This document shows, piece by piece, positions 17,094 through 25,594 of a DNA stretch of 33,743 nt (positions are counted from its first letter, which is position 1; every line of letters starts with the position of its first letter). The notes beneath the pieces were generated by a model. That model made no database searches. It was not told where the DNA came from and was given only the letters and a program-made list of their open reading frames with translations. The translations under genes were made by a program, and so were the position numbers. Origin of the DNA: an uncultured Oscillospiraceae bacterium (GTDB lineage Bacteria; Bacillota; Clostridia; Oscillospirales; Oscillospiraceae); NCBI GenBank assembly GCA_947625945.1, contig CANQQI010000008.1, forward strand, positions 1 through 33,743, written 5' to 3'.

Positions 17094-18086
17094 ATGATTG
17101 AGCAGTTTTTTATCACCGGAGCAACAGGCTTTTTGGGCAGTACATTGACCAAAGCGCTCGTTGACAGAGGAAAAAAGGTAGTTGGCCTGCGGCAGCCACA
17201 GGACCAAAGCAAACTGCTTTCTGGGGTGGAGTATCGGACCGGAGATATCACGGAGCCCGATACGCTTGGAGATTTCCTGGCGGGTGCCGATGGCCAGTCG
17301 GCGGTCCTCATCCATTGCGCAGGGCTGGTCTCCATTGGGTCGGGGCAAGAGGAGCGGGTCCGGAAGGTCAATGTGGAAGGAACAAAAAACCTTGTTGACC
17401 TGGCAATGCGGAACAATATCGGCAGGTTCATCTATGTTAGTTCCGTTCACGCCATTCGTGAGCAGCCGGACGGCATGGTAATCCGGGAGACCTTGCATTT
17501 TTCCCCGGATGAGATCATCGGTTCTTACGGAAAAAGCAAAGCAGAGGCGACCGCCTATGTGCTGAATGCCTCGATGCACGGTCTAAATGCGACGGTCGTG
17601 CATCCTTCCGGAATGATCGGTCCCGGAGATCTGACCGGCGGCTATATGACGGAAACGATCCGGGCGTTTTTGAAAGGCGGCTTTCCGGTCGCGATCGAGG
17701 GGGGATATGACTTTGCGGATGTACGGGATGTAGCGGAGGGGATTATTCAATGCGTAGAACACGGAAAATCGGGAGAGACTTACATTCTGTCCAACCGGTA
17801 TATTACCGTGAAAGAGATTTTTGAATGCCTCAGCGCATTCAAAGGGACCCCCCGGGCATACAAAACCATTCCTTTGAAACCTTTGATCCTATTTGCGCCG
17901 CTGCTTGAGTGGGCAGCGAAAAAGCTGGGGCTTCCAAAGCTGCTTACGCCGTATTCCCTTTATACCTTGGGTAGCAACGGGCACTTCAGCCATGAAAAGG
18001 CGGACAGAGAGCTTGGCTATTCAGTGCGTCCCCTGGAGCAGACCTTGATCGATACGGCAAAATGGCTGGTAAACGGTACTCCGTAA
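17094..18086 (+). CDS. NAD-dependent epimerase/dehydratase (extended SDR)
   Basis: Extended short-chain dehydrogenase/reductase acting on a nucleotide sugar or a related alcohol/ketone. Residues 6-13 give the NAD-binding TGATGFLG motif. YGKSKA near residue 145 holds the catalytic Tyr and Lys, and YVSSVHA near 120 the Ser. At 330 residues it is of usual length. The ATG at 17094 is chosen because TTGGAGG lies 8 bases upstream; the track's ORF begins inside that ribosome site. Its base composition is visibly lower in G+C than the glycosidase operon. The next gene starts 45 bases later and is probably co-transcribed. Substrate is unknown; the C-terminal half resembles dihydroflavonol-reductase-like SDRs more than UDP-sugar epimerases, with low certainty. 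Confidence 0.87.
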   Translation: MIEQFFITGATGFLGSTLTKALVDRGKKVVGLRQPQDQSKLLSGVEYRTGDITEPDTLGDFLAGADGQSAVLIHCAGLVSIGSGQEERVRKVNVEGTKNLVDLAMRNNIGRFIYVSSVHAIREQPDGMVIRETLHFSPDEIIGSYGKSKAEATAYVLNASMHGLNATVVHPSGMIGPGDLTGGYMTETIRAFLKGGFPVAIEGGYDFADVRDVAEGIIQCVEHGKSGETYILSNRYITVKEIFECLSAFKGTPRAYKTIPLKPLILFAPLLEWAAKKLGLPKLLTPYSLYTLGSNGHFSHEKADRELGYSVRPLEQTLIDTAKWLVNGTP

Positions 18087-18131
18087 AAATCTAAACATTC
18101 GCATGTTGCACATTACTTGGAGGTATTTGAA

Positions 18132-19835
18132 ATGAAAGGCAAAAAAGAAAAAACCAAAATGAGGTTCAGATGGTGGCAGATCATAATGATCATTTTGGCT
18201 GCGGTCATCACATTTATGGTTGTCGCTGGTGTCATTGGTTACAGCATCTCTCGTGCCCGGCGGGGAAATATCTATGTCTATACCCAGGAGGTGCGGCAGA
18301 TCAAGGACCCGGAGGGATTCGGTACCGTGGAGGTCTTTACAATGCCCTTAGACCCTGCGGTCCCGGTGGATCGAGCCTGCTACACGCCTTCCGGCAGAGT
18401 CCTTTTAAGTTATGACGAAGGCCAAGACACCGTGATCTGTACCATGAACGATGACGGCACCGCCTGTTTAGAGCTGTTCCGCGGAAAGGTGCCAGGAAAA
18501 TACCGGCTGATGCTTTGCCAGGACAATGCTAGGGTGCTTCTGGGCGATGCCATGCTGGAGTGCCCTGAAGGACAAACGCTGGATACCTGTGCCCCAGGCG
18601 CCGCCATATTGATTCCCGTGGAGTTTCCCGCTGCATTTGCTGACGATCCCGCTGTGACCAGCAAATGGACGGAGATCATTTTTTCACCTGACGGCCAATA
18701 TATCGCTTGGACCATCCGACGCAGTGACTGCGGAGCTGCTAACGCCATTGGACGGCTGGTGCGCTATGATGACCGCTATGTAATCGAGGACGCCAAATAC
18801 ATCAGCGCCATGAATGCATATTCCCCGGACCCGGAGCATGATGGCCAGCTTCTTTACAGTCCTGTTATCGGCGGCGAGGTCAAGCAATTTGTCCACGGTG
18901 GGGCAGCAATTTCCTTAGTGGGCGCTGATCCCTGCGGTATGGGAGATTCTGTCATACAAGATATTGCCACCGGCGAGGTCCTTCAGGTGACCCACTGCCC
19001 AGGTTATGACGAAACGACCCTGCTGTCCCCTGACGAGAAGCTGGGTATTGTCATGACCAGCCGCTTTTCTAAGTCTTCCGATCTGGCCGTGCTGGGCCTG
19101 GTTCCCAGGCCCTACGGTGACCCACTTCACAACATCATGGCTCAGATCTATATGTATAGCATCACAGGTGTTCGCAACTCGCGCCAGGGCAATATCGGTC
19201 CGGCGCTCATCGATATGGCACGTTCCATGGAGGAGCCCGGCTATGTCGGAGTGGATCTTAGCGACCCGGAGGGGAACTGGGTGTACCACTCTCCCATGTC
19301 CTGGAAGAATGACAGTACGCGCGCAATGTGGATGGAGCGGCAGCGAAATGGAAACGGCATCCGCATCCAGATCGTCTCGCTGCCGGAATACCAGCCCGGT
19401 CCTCCGGTGGCGACGGTGGAAACGCCCCAGGCTGGTGATTACGGCGATACCTCGATCGGAGATCCCACTGTTCACGGCAGGATTCCGGGTAAGGTTTCCG
19501 GGTATGCGGAGATCACCAAGGAGAGCGGGTTTCTGGGCGTAACGACTGTGACGGTCACCTATGAGAATTACAGCGACGACGGCAGGTATTATTTCAACGG
19601 CACGGAGCGCTCCAGCGGTTCCGTCATAACGGCTACCAGCTACACTTCCCATATCCGCGTGACCAATGCGGACGGAAAGGAGCTTGGCGGCATGGATGTG
19701 GAGCTTCGTTTTAGTGCGGCATACCGGCTTTCTTCCATATTTAAGGGTGCCACGCCAGAGCTGGATCTGAGCCAAAGCTCCGGTACCGCCACATGGGACA
19801 CGGTCACGGAAGATATTTCCGTTCTTGCCCCGTGA
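18132..19835 (+). CDS. Membrane-anchored protein with possible beta-propeller, function unknown
   Basis: A 567-residue protein I do not recognise. The first residues are very basic (KGKKEKTKMRF), followed by one hydrophobic segment about residues 13-38, so it should be anchored with the bulk outside the cell. The extracellular part is beta-rich and includes FSPDGQYIAWTI and LSPDEKLGIVM, which resemble TolB/WD40-type (PD40) propeller strands. The final 110 residues (VTVTYENYSDDGRYYFNGTERSSG) look like a separate beta-sandwich. No catalytic motif is apparent. TTGGAGG lies 8 bases before the chosen ATG. It follows the epimerase and is closed by a strong hairpin. A sensing or binding role is possible but is only a guess. 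Confidence 0.8.
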   Translation: MKGKKEKTKMRFRWWQIIMIILAAVITFMVVAGVIGYSISRARRGNIYVYTQEVRQIKDPEGFGTVEVFTMPLDPAVPVDRACYTPSGRVLLSYDEGQDTVICTMNDDGTACLELFRGKVPGKYRLMLCQDNARVLLGDAMLECPEGQTLDTCAPGAAILIPVEFPAAFADDPAVTSKWTEIIFSPDGQYIAWTIRRSDCGAANAIGRLVRYDDRYVIEDAKYISAMNAYSPDPEHDGQLLYSPVIGGEVKQFVHGGAAISLVGADPCGMGDSVIQDIATGEVLQVTHCPGYDETTLLSPDEKLGIVMTSRFSKSSDLAVLGLVPRPYGDPLHNIMAQIYMYSITGVRNSRQGNIGPALIDMARSMEEPGYVGVDLSDPEGNWVYHSPMSWKNDSTRAMWMERQRNGNGIRIQIVSLPEYQPGPPVATVETPQAGDYGDTSIGDPTVHGRIPGKVSGYAEITKESGFLGVTTVTVTYENYSDDGRYYFNGTERSSGSVITATSYTSHIRVTNADGKELGGMDVELRFSAAYRLSSIFKGATPELDLSQSSGTATWDTVTEDISVLAP

Positions 19836-19852
19836 CAGGTAAATAGAACGAA

Positions 19853-19896
19853 CCCCGGTAAAAGCGGCACATTTCCTGCTTTTACCGGGGCTTTCT
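19853..19896. terminator. Bidirectional terminator between convergent transcription units
   Basis: CCCCGGTAAAAGC pairs with GCTTTTACCGGGG (13 bp, 12-base loop), followed by CTTTCT on the plus strand and by TTCGTTCTATTT on the minus strand. It probably ends both the epimerase unit and the leftward seven-gene operon whose last stop is at 19972. Confidence 0.8.
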
Positions 19897-19971
19897 ATAA
19901 CAGATTCTTTCTCCACCAAAATCGGTGCTTCCGCAGACGCCAGGGGTGATAGACTGGACCGTTACCTGCTT

Positions 19972-21738
19972 TTAATGGTTCTTCCTCTTGGCCTTCTGTG
20001 CTTCTTTCTTTGCGCGTTTGCTCAAAACCTTATTGTTCTCCGTCTCAAAGTCCAGGCCTTTCCGGGCACAACGCTCTTTTAACTCCCGGATACGGGTCTC
20101 CTCCGCCAGGCGCTCCTGCTCTGCAATTTCCAGACGTTCCTGTTCGTCAGCCGGAATGTACTCGATACCCAAGGCGGCGCACTCCGCGACCTTTCGTTCC
20201 TGAAGCTCTTTTGAAACTTTTGGAAGATACTTTTCCAAATCGAATATGAAGAAAAACACGACAAACATCATCACACCAATGATGATATAGCTCCCTTGAT
20301 ATGCAAAATTGATCCATGTCGTAGCGGCGGCCGTTTGATCTGCATACAGCGGGATGTTATCTGTGGAAATCCCGATCTGCTGAGGCTGTGTATAGCCTGA
20401 CAACATCAGTCCCAAATTGAATAGGCCCTGCGCGATTCCGACGCCGATCATCATGCCCGCACTGGTAAATCCACCTGTCAGGCCGTCACAACGGACACCT
20501 GTTTTCCATTCCACATGGTCAATGACGTCTCCCATATAAGAGGTGATCACATACGCGACACCGATGTTGCCGATGCCGCCCAATGCGGTGCCTATGTAAA
20601 TCATCATTCTGCTTCCTGCATTCATAAACGCGAACACGGAGCCCAGCGCAACAAGGATCGATCCGCCCCAAATACAGGTGCGCCGTCCAAATTTCTTCAT
20701 AAGCGGCAGCAGCAGCAAGATGCCGGGTCCCATAGGCGACAGTGCGATCATTTGAAAGCTCGCCTGAATGGTAGCAAACTGACCATAGGCATTGCCCTGC
20801 ACGACCCATCCGGAATAATAGACCAGGGAAATGTTTCTCATATTTGCCAAGATCTGCTGGACGATCATGACCAGAACAAAACTGATCCAGTACTTGTCCT
20901 GGACACATGCCTTGAGCTGTTCCAGCAGAGACGCTTCCCGTTGCGATTCGGTAAGCAGTGACTTTCCAGTTGAATCTTTGATACCGGTCATATTCCGGCG
21001 TTCTTCTGTCACCCGCTCACGGGTATAGAAATACTGAACAAAAGCCAACGGAATCGCCAGGAGCGCAATTGCCGACATACATACGAAGTAGCCCTTTGCG
21101 TTATCACCGTTTACAGCCGCCGTTGCAGCGGAAAGTACCATTGGGAACAGGATCGATGCCAAACCGGTCCCAACATTCAGCGTAATCCGGTCCGCCATGG
21201 CATTGTTCTTCCGCTGATTCACATTTCTTGTAGACAGTGCGGAGGACAGCTCCTTGGACATATTCCACATGGTGTAGGCGACACAGTAGTATAGGTTATA
21301 GGAAATAACGACCCATACCGCCTGCACAACCGGATTACTTACCGGAATCCAGAACATGAGAATAATACTGATCGCAACAATCGGCGCGGAAATAATCATC
21401 CATGGCCGGACCTTGCCCTGACGGCAGGTGGTATGGTCGATGACCCAGCACATGACCAAATTTGTTATGGCATCTAAAATTTTGGAAATTACCGGGAAAA
21501 GCACCATGAATGTGGCGATCCATGCTGCCCGATCAACTGTAAACCCGATAATGTCTGTAAGATACTGGTTAAAATAACTGTTTACAACAGATTGGCCCAG
21601 CAGCATTCCGTATGGTCCGATGACATAGCCCAACCACATTTCTTTTTTAGTCGTGTTGGCGGATGTGATCCGAGAGTTCCATTTCGGACTGCTGAAGGCA
21701 TTCGCAAGCAGTCCACGTCTTTCTTTTACAGCATTCAT
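19972..21738 (-). CDS. GPH-family symporter (MFS) closing the FdrA/AllG operon
   Basis: Twelve-helix GPH-type cation symporter of 588 residues, cytoplasmic membrane. It has TTCRQGKVRPWMI in loop 2-3 and is near-colinear with the 10943-12757 protein (both open MNA-KE-RGLL and share long identical runs), yet its DNA is visibly richer in A+T. It also carries the tail pattern LKERCARKGLDFETENNKVLSKRA. AAGGAGGAG precedes the ATG by 4 bases. It starts 22 bases after the DUF6282-type gene, so it belongs to the leftward FdrA/AllG operon and likely imports that pathway's substrate. The GPH family mostly carries glycosides, pentosides and hexuronides, which suggests a sugar- or sugar-acid-containing substrate. 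Confidence 0.92.
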   Translation of the reverse strand: MNAVKERRGLLANAFSSPKWNSRITSANTTKKEMWLGYVIGPYGMLLGQSVVNSYFNQYLTDIIGFTVDRAAWIATFMVLFPVISKILDAITNLVMCWVIDHTTCRQGKVRPWMIISAPIVAISIILMFWIPVSNPVVQAVWVVISYNLYYCVAYTMWNMSKELSSALSTRNVNQRKNNAMADRITLNVGTGLASILFPMVLSAATAAVNGDNAKGYFVCMSAIALLAIPLAFVQYFYTRERVTEERRNMTGIKDSTGKSLLTESQREASLLEQLKACVQDKYWISFVLVMIVQQILANMRNISLVYYSGWVVQGNAYGQFATIQASFQMIALSPMGPGILLLLPLMKKFGRRTCIWGGSILVALGSVFAFMNAGSRMMIYIGTALGGIGNIGVAYVITSYMGDVIDHVEWKTGVRCDGLTGGFTSAGMMIGVGIAQGLFNLGLMLSGYTQPQQIGISTDNIPLYADQTAAATTWINFAYQGSYIIIGVMMFVVFFFIFDLEKYLPKVSKELQERKVAECAALGIEYIPADEQERLEIAEQERLAEETRIRELKERCARKGLDFETENNKVLSKRAKKEAQKAKRKNH

Positions 21739-21760
21739 GGTTCTCCTCCTTACTTTGAAA

Positions 21761-22618
21761 TTATCCGATTAAGCAAGCCGGATTATCGTGGGTCATGATG
21801 TACACCTGCCTATGATTGAATCCCCGGTCTAGCATCGCATCCATAAACATCATCAGGCTCTCCACAGGATATTCAGCCCGAATCTGCCCACGGTCTGTGG
21901 AGAGAAATACATTCTCAGCACCCAACTCCCGAATTGTAAGGGCCATATAATCCGCTGAAACAAGATTGTGCCCAATATCCAGCCAGAGTTTTTCGACCAT
22001 CGCGCCTTTTTTGACAAAGGCCTTTTGGACTTCTATGGGCAGACTCGTACAATTCCAATCTGGGTGGGTCAAGACGCACTTCACTCCCATGTCGCAGGCT
22101 GCATAGATCACTGCCGCGGATTCCCCAAGACTGATATGACCCGTGGCCACCACAGCGCCGTACTGCTTAATTAACTCCAGGATCTCATATACTTCGGGCT
22201 TTAGAGTCCCATCTTCATTCAACACTCTGATTCCGGAGGCAGCCTGCTTGCCCCCGACGGCAGCTACATACTCGATATGGTTGTGTGCCTGGATCGTTGG
22301 CATCCAAACCATTTTCGCCCCAAGCCGCAGGCTGGTCTCAACGGCCTGTGGGTTTAAGCCGCCCACAGAGCTGTTTAGGACGATAGAGCCATATGCTTTG
22401 GTATTGAACTTACCGCAGCTGTTTACCAACGCCGCTCTTGCGGCAGTGGAACCACTGTGATTTTTAAGCATGACGCCTGCCATCCCGTAATCATTCGCCA
22501 TGGCTGTTAATTCAAAGTCATTGACAATTCGCGGTAAAGTGTCCGGCGCTGTGTGGGTATGCAGGTCATACGCGCCTGCCATCAATTCCAAGACGGCTTC
22601 ATGCTGGGGTTGGTACAT
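21761..22618 (-). CDS. DUF6282-type metal-dependent hydrolase (amidohydrolase-like)
   Basis: A 285-residue cytoplasmic protein resembling the DUF6282/amidohydrolase-like TIM-barrel group. DLHTHTAPD near residue 18 supplies the HxH metal ligands; further candidate ligands are ATGHISLGES, LTHPDWN and FLSTDRGQ, in the order expected for a metal-dependent hydrolase. It would hydrolyse a C-N, C-O or lactone bond, but the substrate is not readable from sequence. GGGAGGAG lies 8 bases before the ATG. It sits between the acyl-kinase gene (34-base gap) and the symporter (22-base gap). Its base composition matches the symporter rather than the GC-rich genes upstream. The family name is from memory. Confidence 0.8.
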   Translation of the reverse strand: MYQPQHEAVLELMAGAYDLHTHTAPDTLPRIVNDFELTAMANDYGMAGVMLKNHSGSTAARAALVNSCGKFNTKAYGSIVLNSSVGGLNPQAVETSLRLGAKMVWMPTIQAHNHIEYVAAVGGKQAASGIRVLNEDGTLKPEVYEILELIKQYGAVVATGHISLGESAAVIYAACDMGVKCVLTHPDWNCTSLPIEVQKAFVKKGAMVEKLWLDIGHNLVSADYMALTIRELGAENVFLSTDRGQIRAEYPVESLMMFMDAMLDRGFNHRQVYIMTHDNPACLIG

Positions 22619-22652
22619 ATCCGTTTCTCCTCCCTATGAACAATAATAGACC

Positions 22653-23834
22653 TTATTTTATTTCATACGTCCTTCGGGCAATGCCCAGCTCCTCATCGGT
22701 GGGGATCACCCGCACGCAGACTGCGGAATCCGGCGTGGAGATCACCGCCATTCCTTGGCAGCCTTCGTTTTTTGCTTTGTCCAACCGGACACCCAGGGGG
22801 GCCAATTTTTCGCAGACCATTTTCCGGATCAGCGGGGCGTGTTCCCCGATCCCGGCGGTGAACACCAGATCGTCCAGCCGCCCCAGGTCCAGATAAAAAG
22901 CACCGATATAGTGAACGATGCCGGATACGAACACGTCGATGGCCAATTTGGCCCGGGCATTTCCGGCGGCGGCAGCCTCCTGAATATAGCGCAGGTCGCC
23001 GCTGACCCCGGAGAGCCCTAAAAGACCGCCCTTTTTCTGGAAGCCATCCATAATTTCTTCTTCGGTGAGACCTTGACTGCGCAGGAAAGACACCATGCTG
23101 GCGTCCATGTCGCCTACCCGGTTGGCGTGGATCAGGCCAGACTCCAGAGACATCCCGAAGCTGGTATCCACGCTTTTCCCATTCAGGATCGCGCAGACGG
23201 AGCAGCTTCCGCCCAAGTGGCAGGAAATGGCGGCATATTCCCGCTTTTCTCCGTTGAGGACATCGGCGATATAACTGTGAGACGCGCTGTGATAGCCAAG
23301 ACGCTGCACGCCGTACTTTTCGTACCATTCGTAGGGAACGCCGAAAAGCCGCCGCTCCAAGGGGATGTCCCGGTGAAAAGCGGTTTCGAAGGCGCCGACG
23401 AACCGAGCGTGGGGCAGCGCCTCCCGCATCACTTCGATAGCCTTGATATAGGCGGCGTTGTGTACCGGCGCCAGGGGCAGCCAGTCCCGCATTCCCCGCA
23501 AAACCGGCTCGTCGATCTCATGGACACCGAAAAAGCCCTTTGACAAGGTCGCTTTGAAGCCCACCCGTTCGATCTCCTCTACACGGGAAAGAACTGCTCC
23601 TTCGCCCTCTGTCAAGCATCCCAGGAACCGCCGGATTCCGGTCTGATAGTCAGGGATATCCTGACCGGTAAGGGTATAATCGATACCGGACGCGTAGCTT
23701 TGAAAGCCAAAGATGGCGTCATTCCGGCTGCCGACCCGCTCTGTCCAGCCCCGGGCCAGCACCCGGGCCTCCGGCATCTCATAGAGCTTGAATTTCAGGG
23801 AGGTGCTGCCCACGTTGCAAACCAGAATTTTCAT
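22653..23834 (-). CDS. Acetate-kinase-family acyl kinase with altered substrate pocket
   Basis: ASKHA-fold kinase of 393 residues, the length of acetate kinase, expected to exchange phosphate between an acyl phosphate and ADP. Family marks are CNVGSTSLKFKLYE at the start, ETAFHRDIP, GYHSASHSYI near residue 183, HANRVGDMDASMV near 235 (catalytic Arg kept) and VIPTDEEL near the end. Two conserved blocks differ. The acetate-kinase HRVVHGGE region reads FKATLSKGF, losing the substrate-binding Arg, and HLGNGAS reads HLGGSCS. This suggests an acyl group other than acetate. The track's ORF starts upstream inside the preceding gene; the true ATG at 23834 is one base after its stop. In E. coli the equivalent operon position is held by a carbamate kinase. 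Confidence 0.87.
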   Translation of the reverse strand: MKILVCNVGSTSLKFKLYEMPEARVLARGWTERVGSRNDAIFGFQSYASGIDYTLTGQDIPDYQTGIRRFLGCLTEGEGAVLSRVEEIERVGFKATLSKGFFGVHEIDEPVLRGMRDWLPLAPVHNAAYIKAIEVMREALPHARFVGAFETAFHRDIPLERRLFGVPYEWYEKYGVQRLGYHSASHSYIADVLNGEKREYAAISCHLGGSCSVCAILNGKSVDTSFGMSLESGLIHANRVGDMDASMVSFLRSQGLTEEEIMDGFQKKGGLLGLSGVSGDLRYIQEAAAAGNARAKLAIDVFVSGIVHYIGAFYLDLGRLDDLVFTAGIGEHAPLIRKMVCEKLAPLGVRLDKAKNEGCQGMAVISTPDSAVCVRVIPTDEELGIARRTYEIK

Positions 23835-23835
23835 C

Positions 23836-24021
23836 TCAGTCCAGCCCTCCCAGTACCGCCAAAATCTCCTGCATTTCCCGGTCTCCGCCGGCAACGGGCT
23901 TCCAGTCCACCTGCACGGTTTGATAGCCCTGCTTTTCCAGCGCCTCGGCAAAGAGTTTCGGCCCCACATTCACCGTTATCAATTCCGAACGGAACAGGCT
24001 CAAAATTTTATCACAATTCAT
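23836..24021 (-). CDS. Stand-alone FdrA C-terminal domain (61 residues)
   Basis: A small ORF not started correctly in the track. From the ATG at 24021 it reads MNCDKILSLFRSELITVNVG and ends VDWKPVAGGDREMQEILAVLGGLD. As I recall it, E. coli FdrA ends with the same pattern (VINIGLRSF, then QWSPVAGGNKKLARLLERL), so this is the FdrA tail as a separate ORF. It overlaps the end of the FdrA ORF by 11 bases in another frame, with AGAGGGATC as a moderate ribosome site, and its stop is one base before the kinase ATG. That tight packing suggests translational coupling. A frameshift in a once-continuous fdrA gene, or a sequencing error, is the alternative. Confidence 0.8.
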   Translation of the reverse strand: MNCDKILSLFRSELITVNVGPKLFAEALEKQGYQTVQVDWKPVAGGDREMQEILAVLGGLD

Positions 24022-25582
24022 GTTGATCCCTCTCTTGCTTCTGACGGATGATCTCACCGGCCAGCATGGCCGCCCGGCGGTTGGTTTTGCATACCAGCAC
24101 CCCAGCATCCTCCAGCTTTTTCCTCTGATCATTTACATTTTGAAAATCTGCGTCAGTACCTAAAACGGACGCGACAAACACGATTTGCCGTCCCGCGGCT
24201 GCCGTCTGAGCCTGGGCTTTTCGGATATCGTCCAGCACGAATCCCACCGGGTCCATGTGCCCCGGGGGCGTCAGAATAAAGTCCAGCAGGATGACCGCCG
24301 TCTCCGGATCGGCCGCCTCCCGCAGAATCGCAGGCCGGCGGACGCCGGGATCGATGGCCGGATGGGGCCGCCCCCGGGTAAACTCCTCCTCGCCATAGTC
24401 TACGCAGGCGTTGCAAACGCTTCTGTGGGAATCTGGCAACCGCCACTGCTCTTTCAGAGGGCAGTTGGAATAAACCGGACCGATTCCCTCCACCAGGGTG
24501 TGCATGGCCTCGTCCATGAAGGTGCCTCCGCTGAAGGCGCCCCGGACATACTTCTGCTCCCTTGCCAAGCATGGCACGACCTGTGCCGCCCGCTCCCGGA
24601 TCTGAGCCTCCGTTTCTAAAGGATAGTCTTTTCCAATCAGCCGGAGGCATTTTTGCGCACAGTCATCCAGGTCTGCCGCCCAGATAGCGCCGGTCCGTTC
24701 CACAGCCGCCCGGTCGCTGCTCATAAACATGGCTACCACCGGCTTTTTGCACCGGGAAACCCGGTCCAGAATGGCCGGTTCCACCTGATTGCCGATGCGG
24801 CGGGCAATGAGGGCAATATAGGCCGTCTCCGGATCTGCCTCCAGAGCGTCGATGCCCATGAGCATCATGATACCGCCCACCTCATTTTTCAGATCGTTGC
24901 CGCCGGTGCCGATGGTCTGCGAAACGCCGCTGCCGGCCTCGTGCAAAATGGCTGCCACATGCTGGATGCCCACGCCGGAGGCTCCACAAATTCCAAAGGG
25001 GCCCCGATTGTTCACGCTTGCCAGCACCAGCGCCGCGCCATTGATATTGGCAACGCCGCAGTCCGGTCCCATGCACAGCAGGCCCTTTTCCCGGGCCAGC
25101 TCCTTCATCTCCCGCTCCTGGGAAAGCGGAACATTATTGCTGAATACCACGCAGTGCAGTCCGGCGTTCAGTGCCTTTTTGACCTCCGCCAAGGCATACT
25201 CCCCGGGCACGGCAACGGAACACAGGTTTGCTCTGGGGCAGGCTTCCACCGCCGCCTTGATGGAGGGGTAGGCTTTCGGCAGGTCCTCCCCTTCCCCGTT
25301 TTCCTCCTGCTTTGGCGCCAGATTGGCCTCCACCGCCGCCACGGCGGCGTCAAAAGCCGCCTGGGATTCCGCTCGGGCCGCCACCACATAGCAGCTACCG
25401 TCGCAGCCCTTGATTTCCTCAGTCAACAGGCAGATGTCCGCAAGGATGTCCTTAAACGGCTCTGTTGCCATGCCGGCATAGCCGATTTCCAAGCCTGGCT
25501 GCTCGTTGAGAATGCTGGCGGCCAGCAGCGTTTCCAGAGAATCGATATATCTGCCTCGCTCTACTTTCGTATAGTTGTTCAT
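24011..25582 (-). CDS. fdrA: FdrA/AllF-family protein, main part
   Basis: FdrA-family protein related to the succinyl-CoA-synthetase alpha fold. In E. coli FdrA (AllF) is a subunit of the carbamoyltransferase that cleaves oxalurate with phosphate to oxamate and carbamoyl phosphate. Here 523 residues include the nucleotide-binding-like GICGASGVGIQHV near residue 195, GVSQTIGTGGNDLKNEVGG, AREKGLLCMGPDCG and TRGRPHPAIDP, all in the order of the family. The protein stops after EIIRQKQERDQHEL, about 50 residues short of E. coli FdrA, and the missing tail is encoded by the next ORF. GAGGAGG lies 7 bases before the ATG. The DUF1116 gene ends 12 bases upstream, as expected for partners of one complex. 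Confidence 0.9.
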   Translation of the reverse strand: MNNYTKVERGRYIDSLETLLAASILNEQPGLEIGYAGMATEPFKDILADICLLTEEIKGCDGSCYVVAARAESQAAFDAAVAAVEANLAPKQEENGEGEDLPKAYPSIKAAVEACPRANLCSVAVPGEYALAEVKKALNAGLHCVVFSNNVPLSQEREMKELAREKGLLCMGPDCGVANINGAALVLASVNNRGPFGICGASGVGIQHVAAILHEAGSGVSQTIGTGGNDLKNEVGGIMMLMGIDALEADPETAYIALIARRIGNQVEPAILDRVSRCKKPVVAMFMSSDRAAVERTGAIWAADLDDCAQKCLRLIGKDYPLETEAQIRERAAQVVPCLAREQKYVRGAFSGGTFMDEAMHTLVEGIGPVYSNCPLKEQWRLPDSHRSVCNACVDYGEEEFTRGRPHPAIDPGVRRPAILREAADPETAVILLDFILTPPGHMDPVGFVLDDIRKAQAQTAAAGRQIVFVASVLGTDADFQNVNDQRKKLEDAGVLVCKTNRRAAMLAGEIIRQKQERDQHEL

Positions 25583-25594
25583 ATCCTATCCTCC

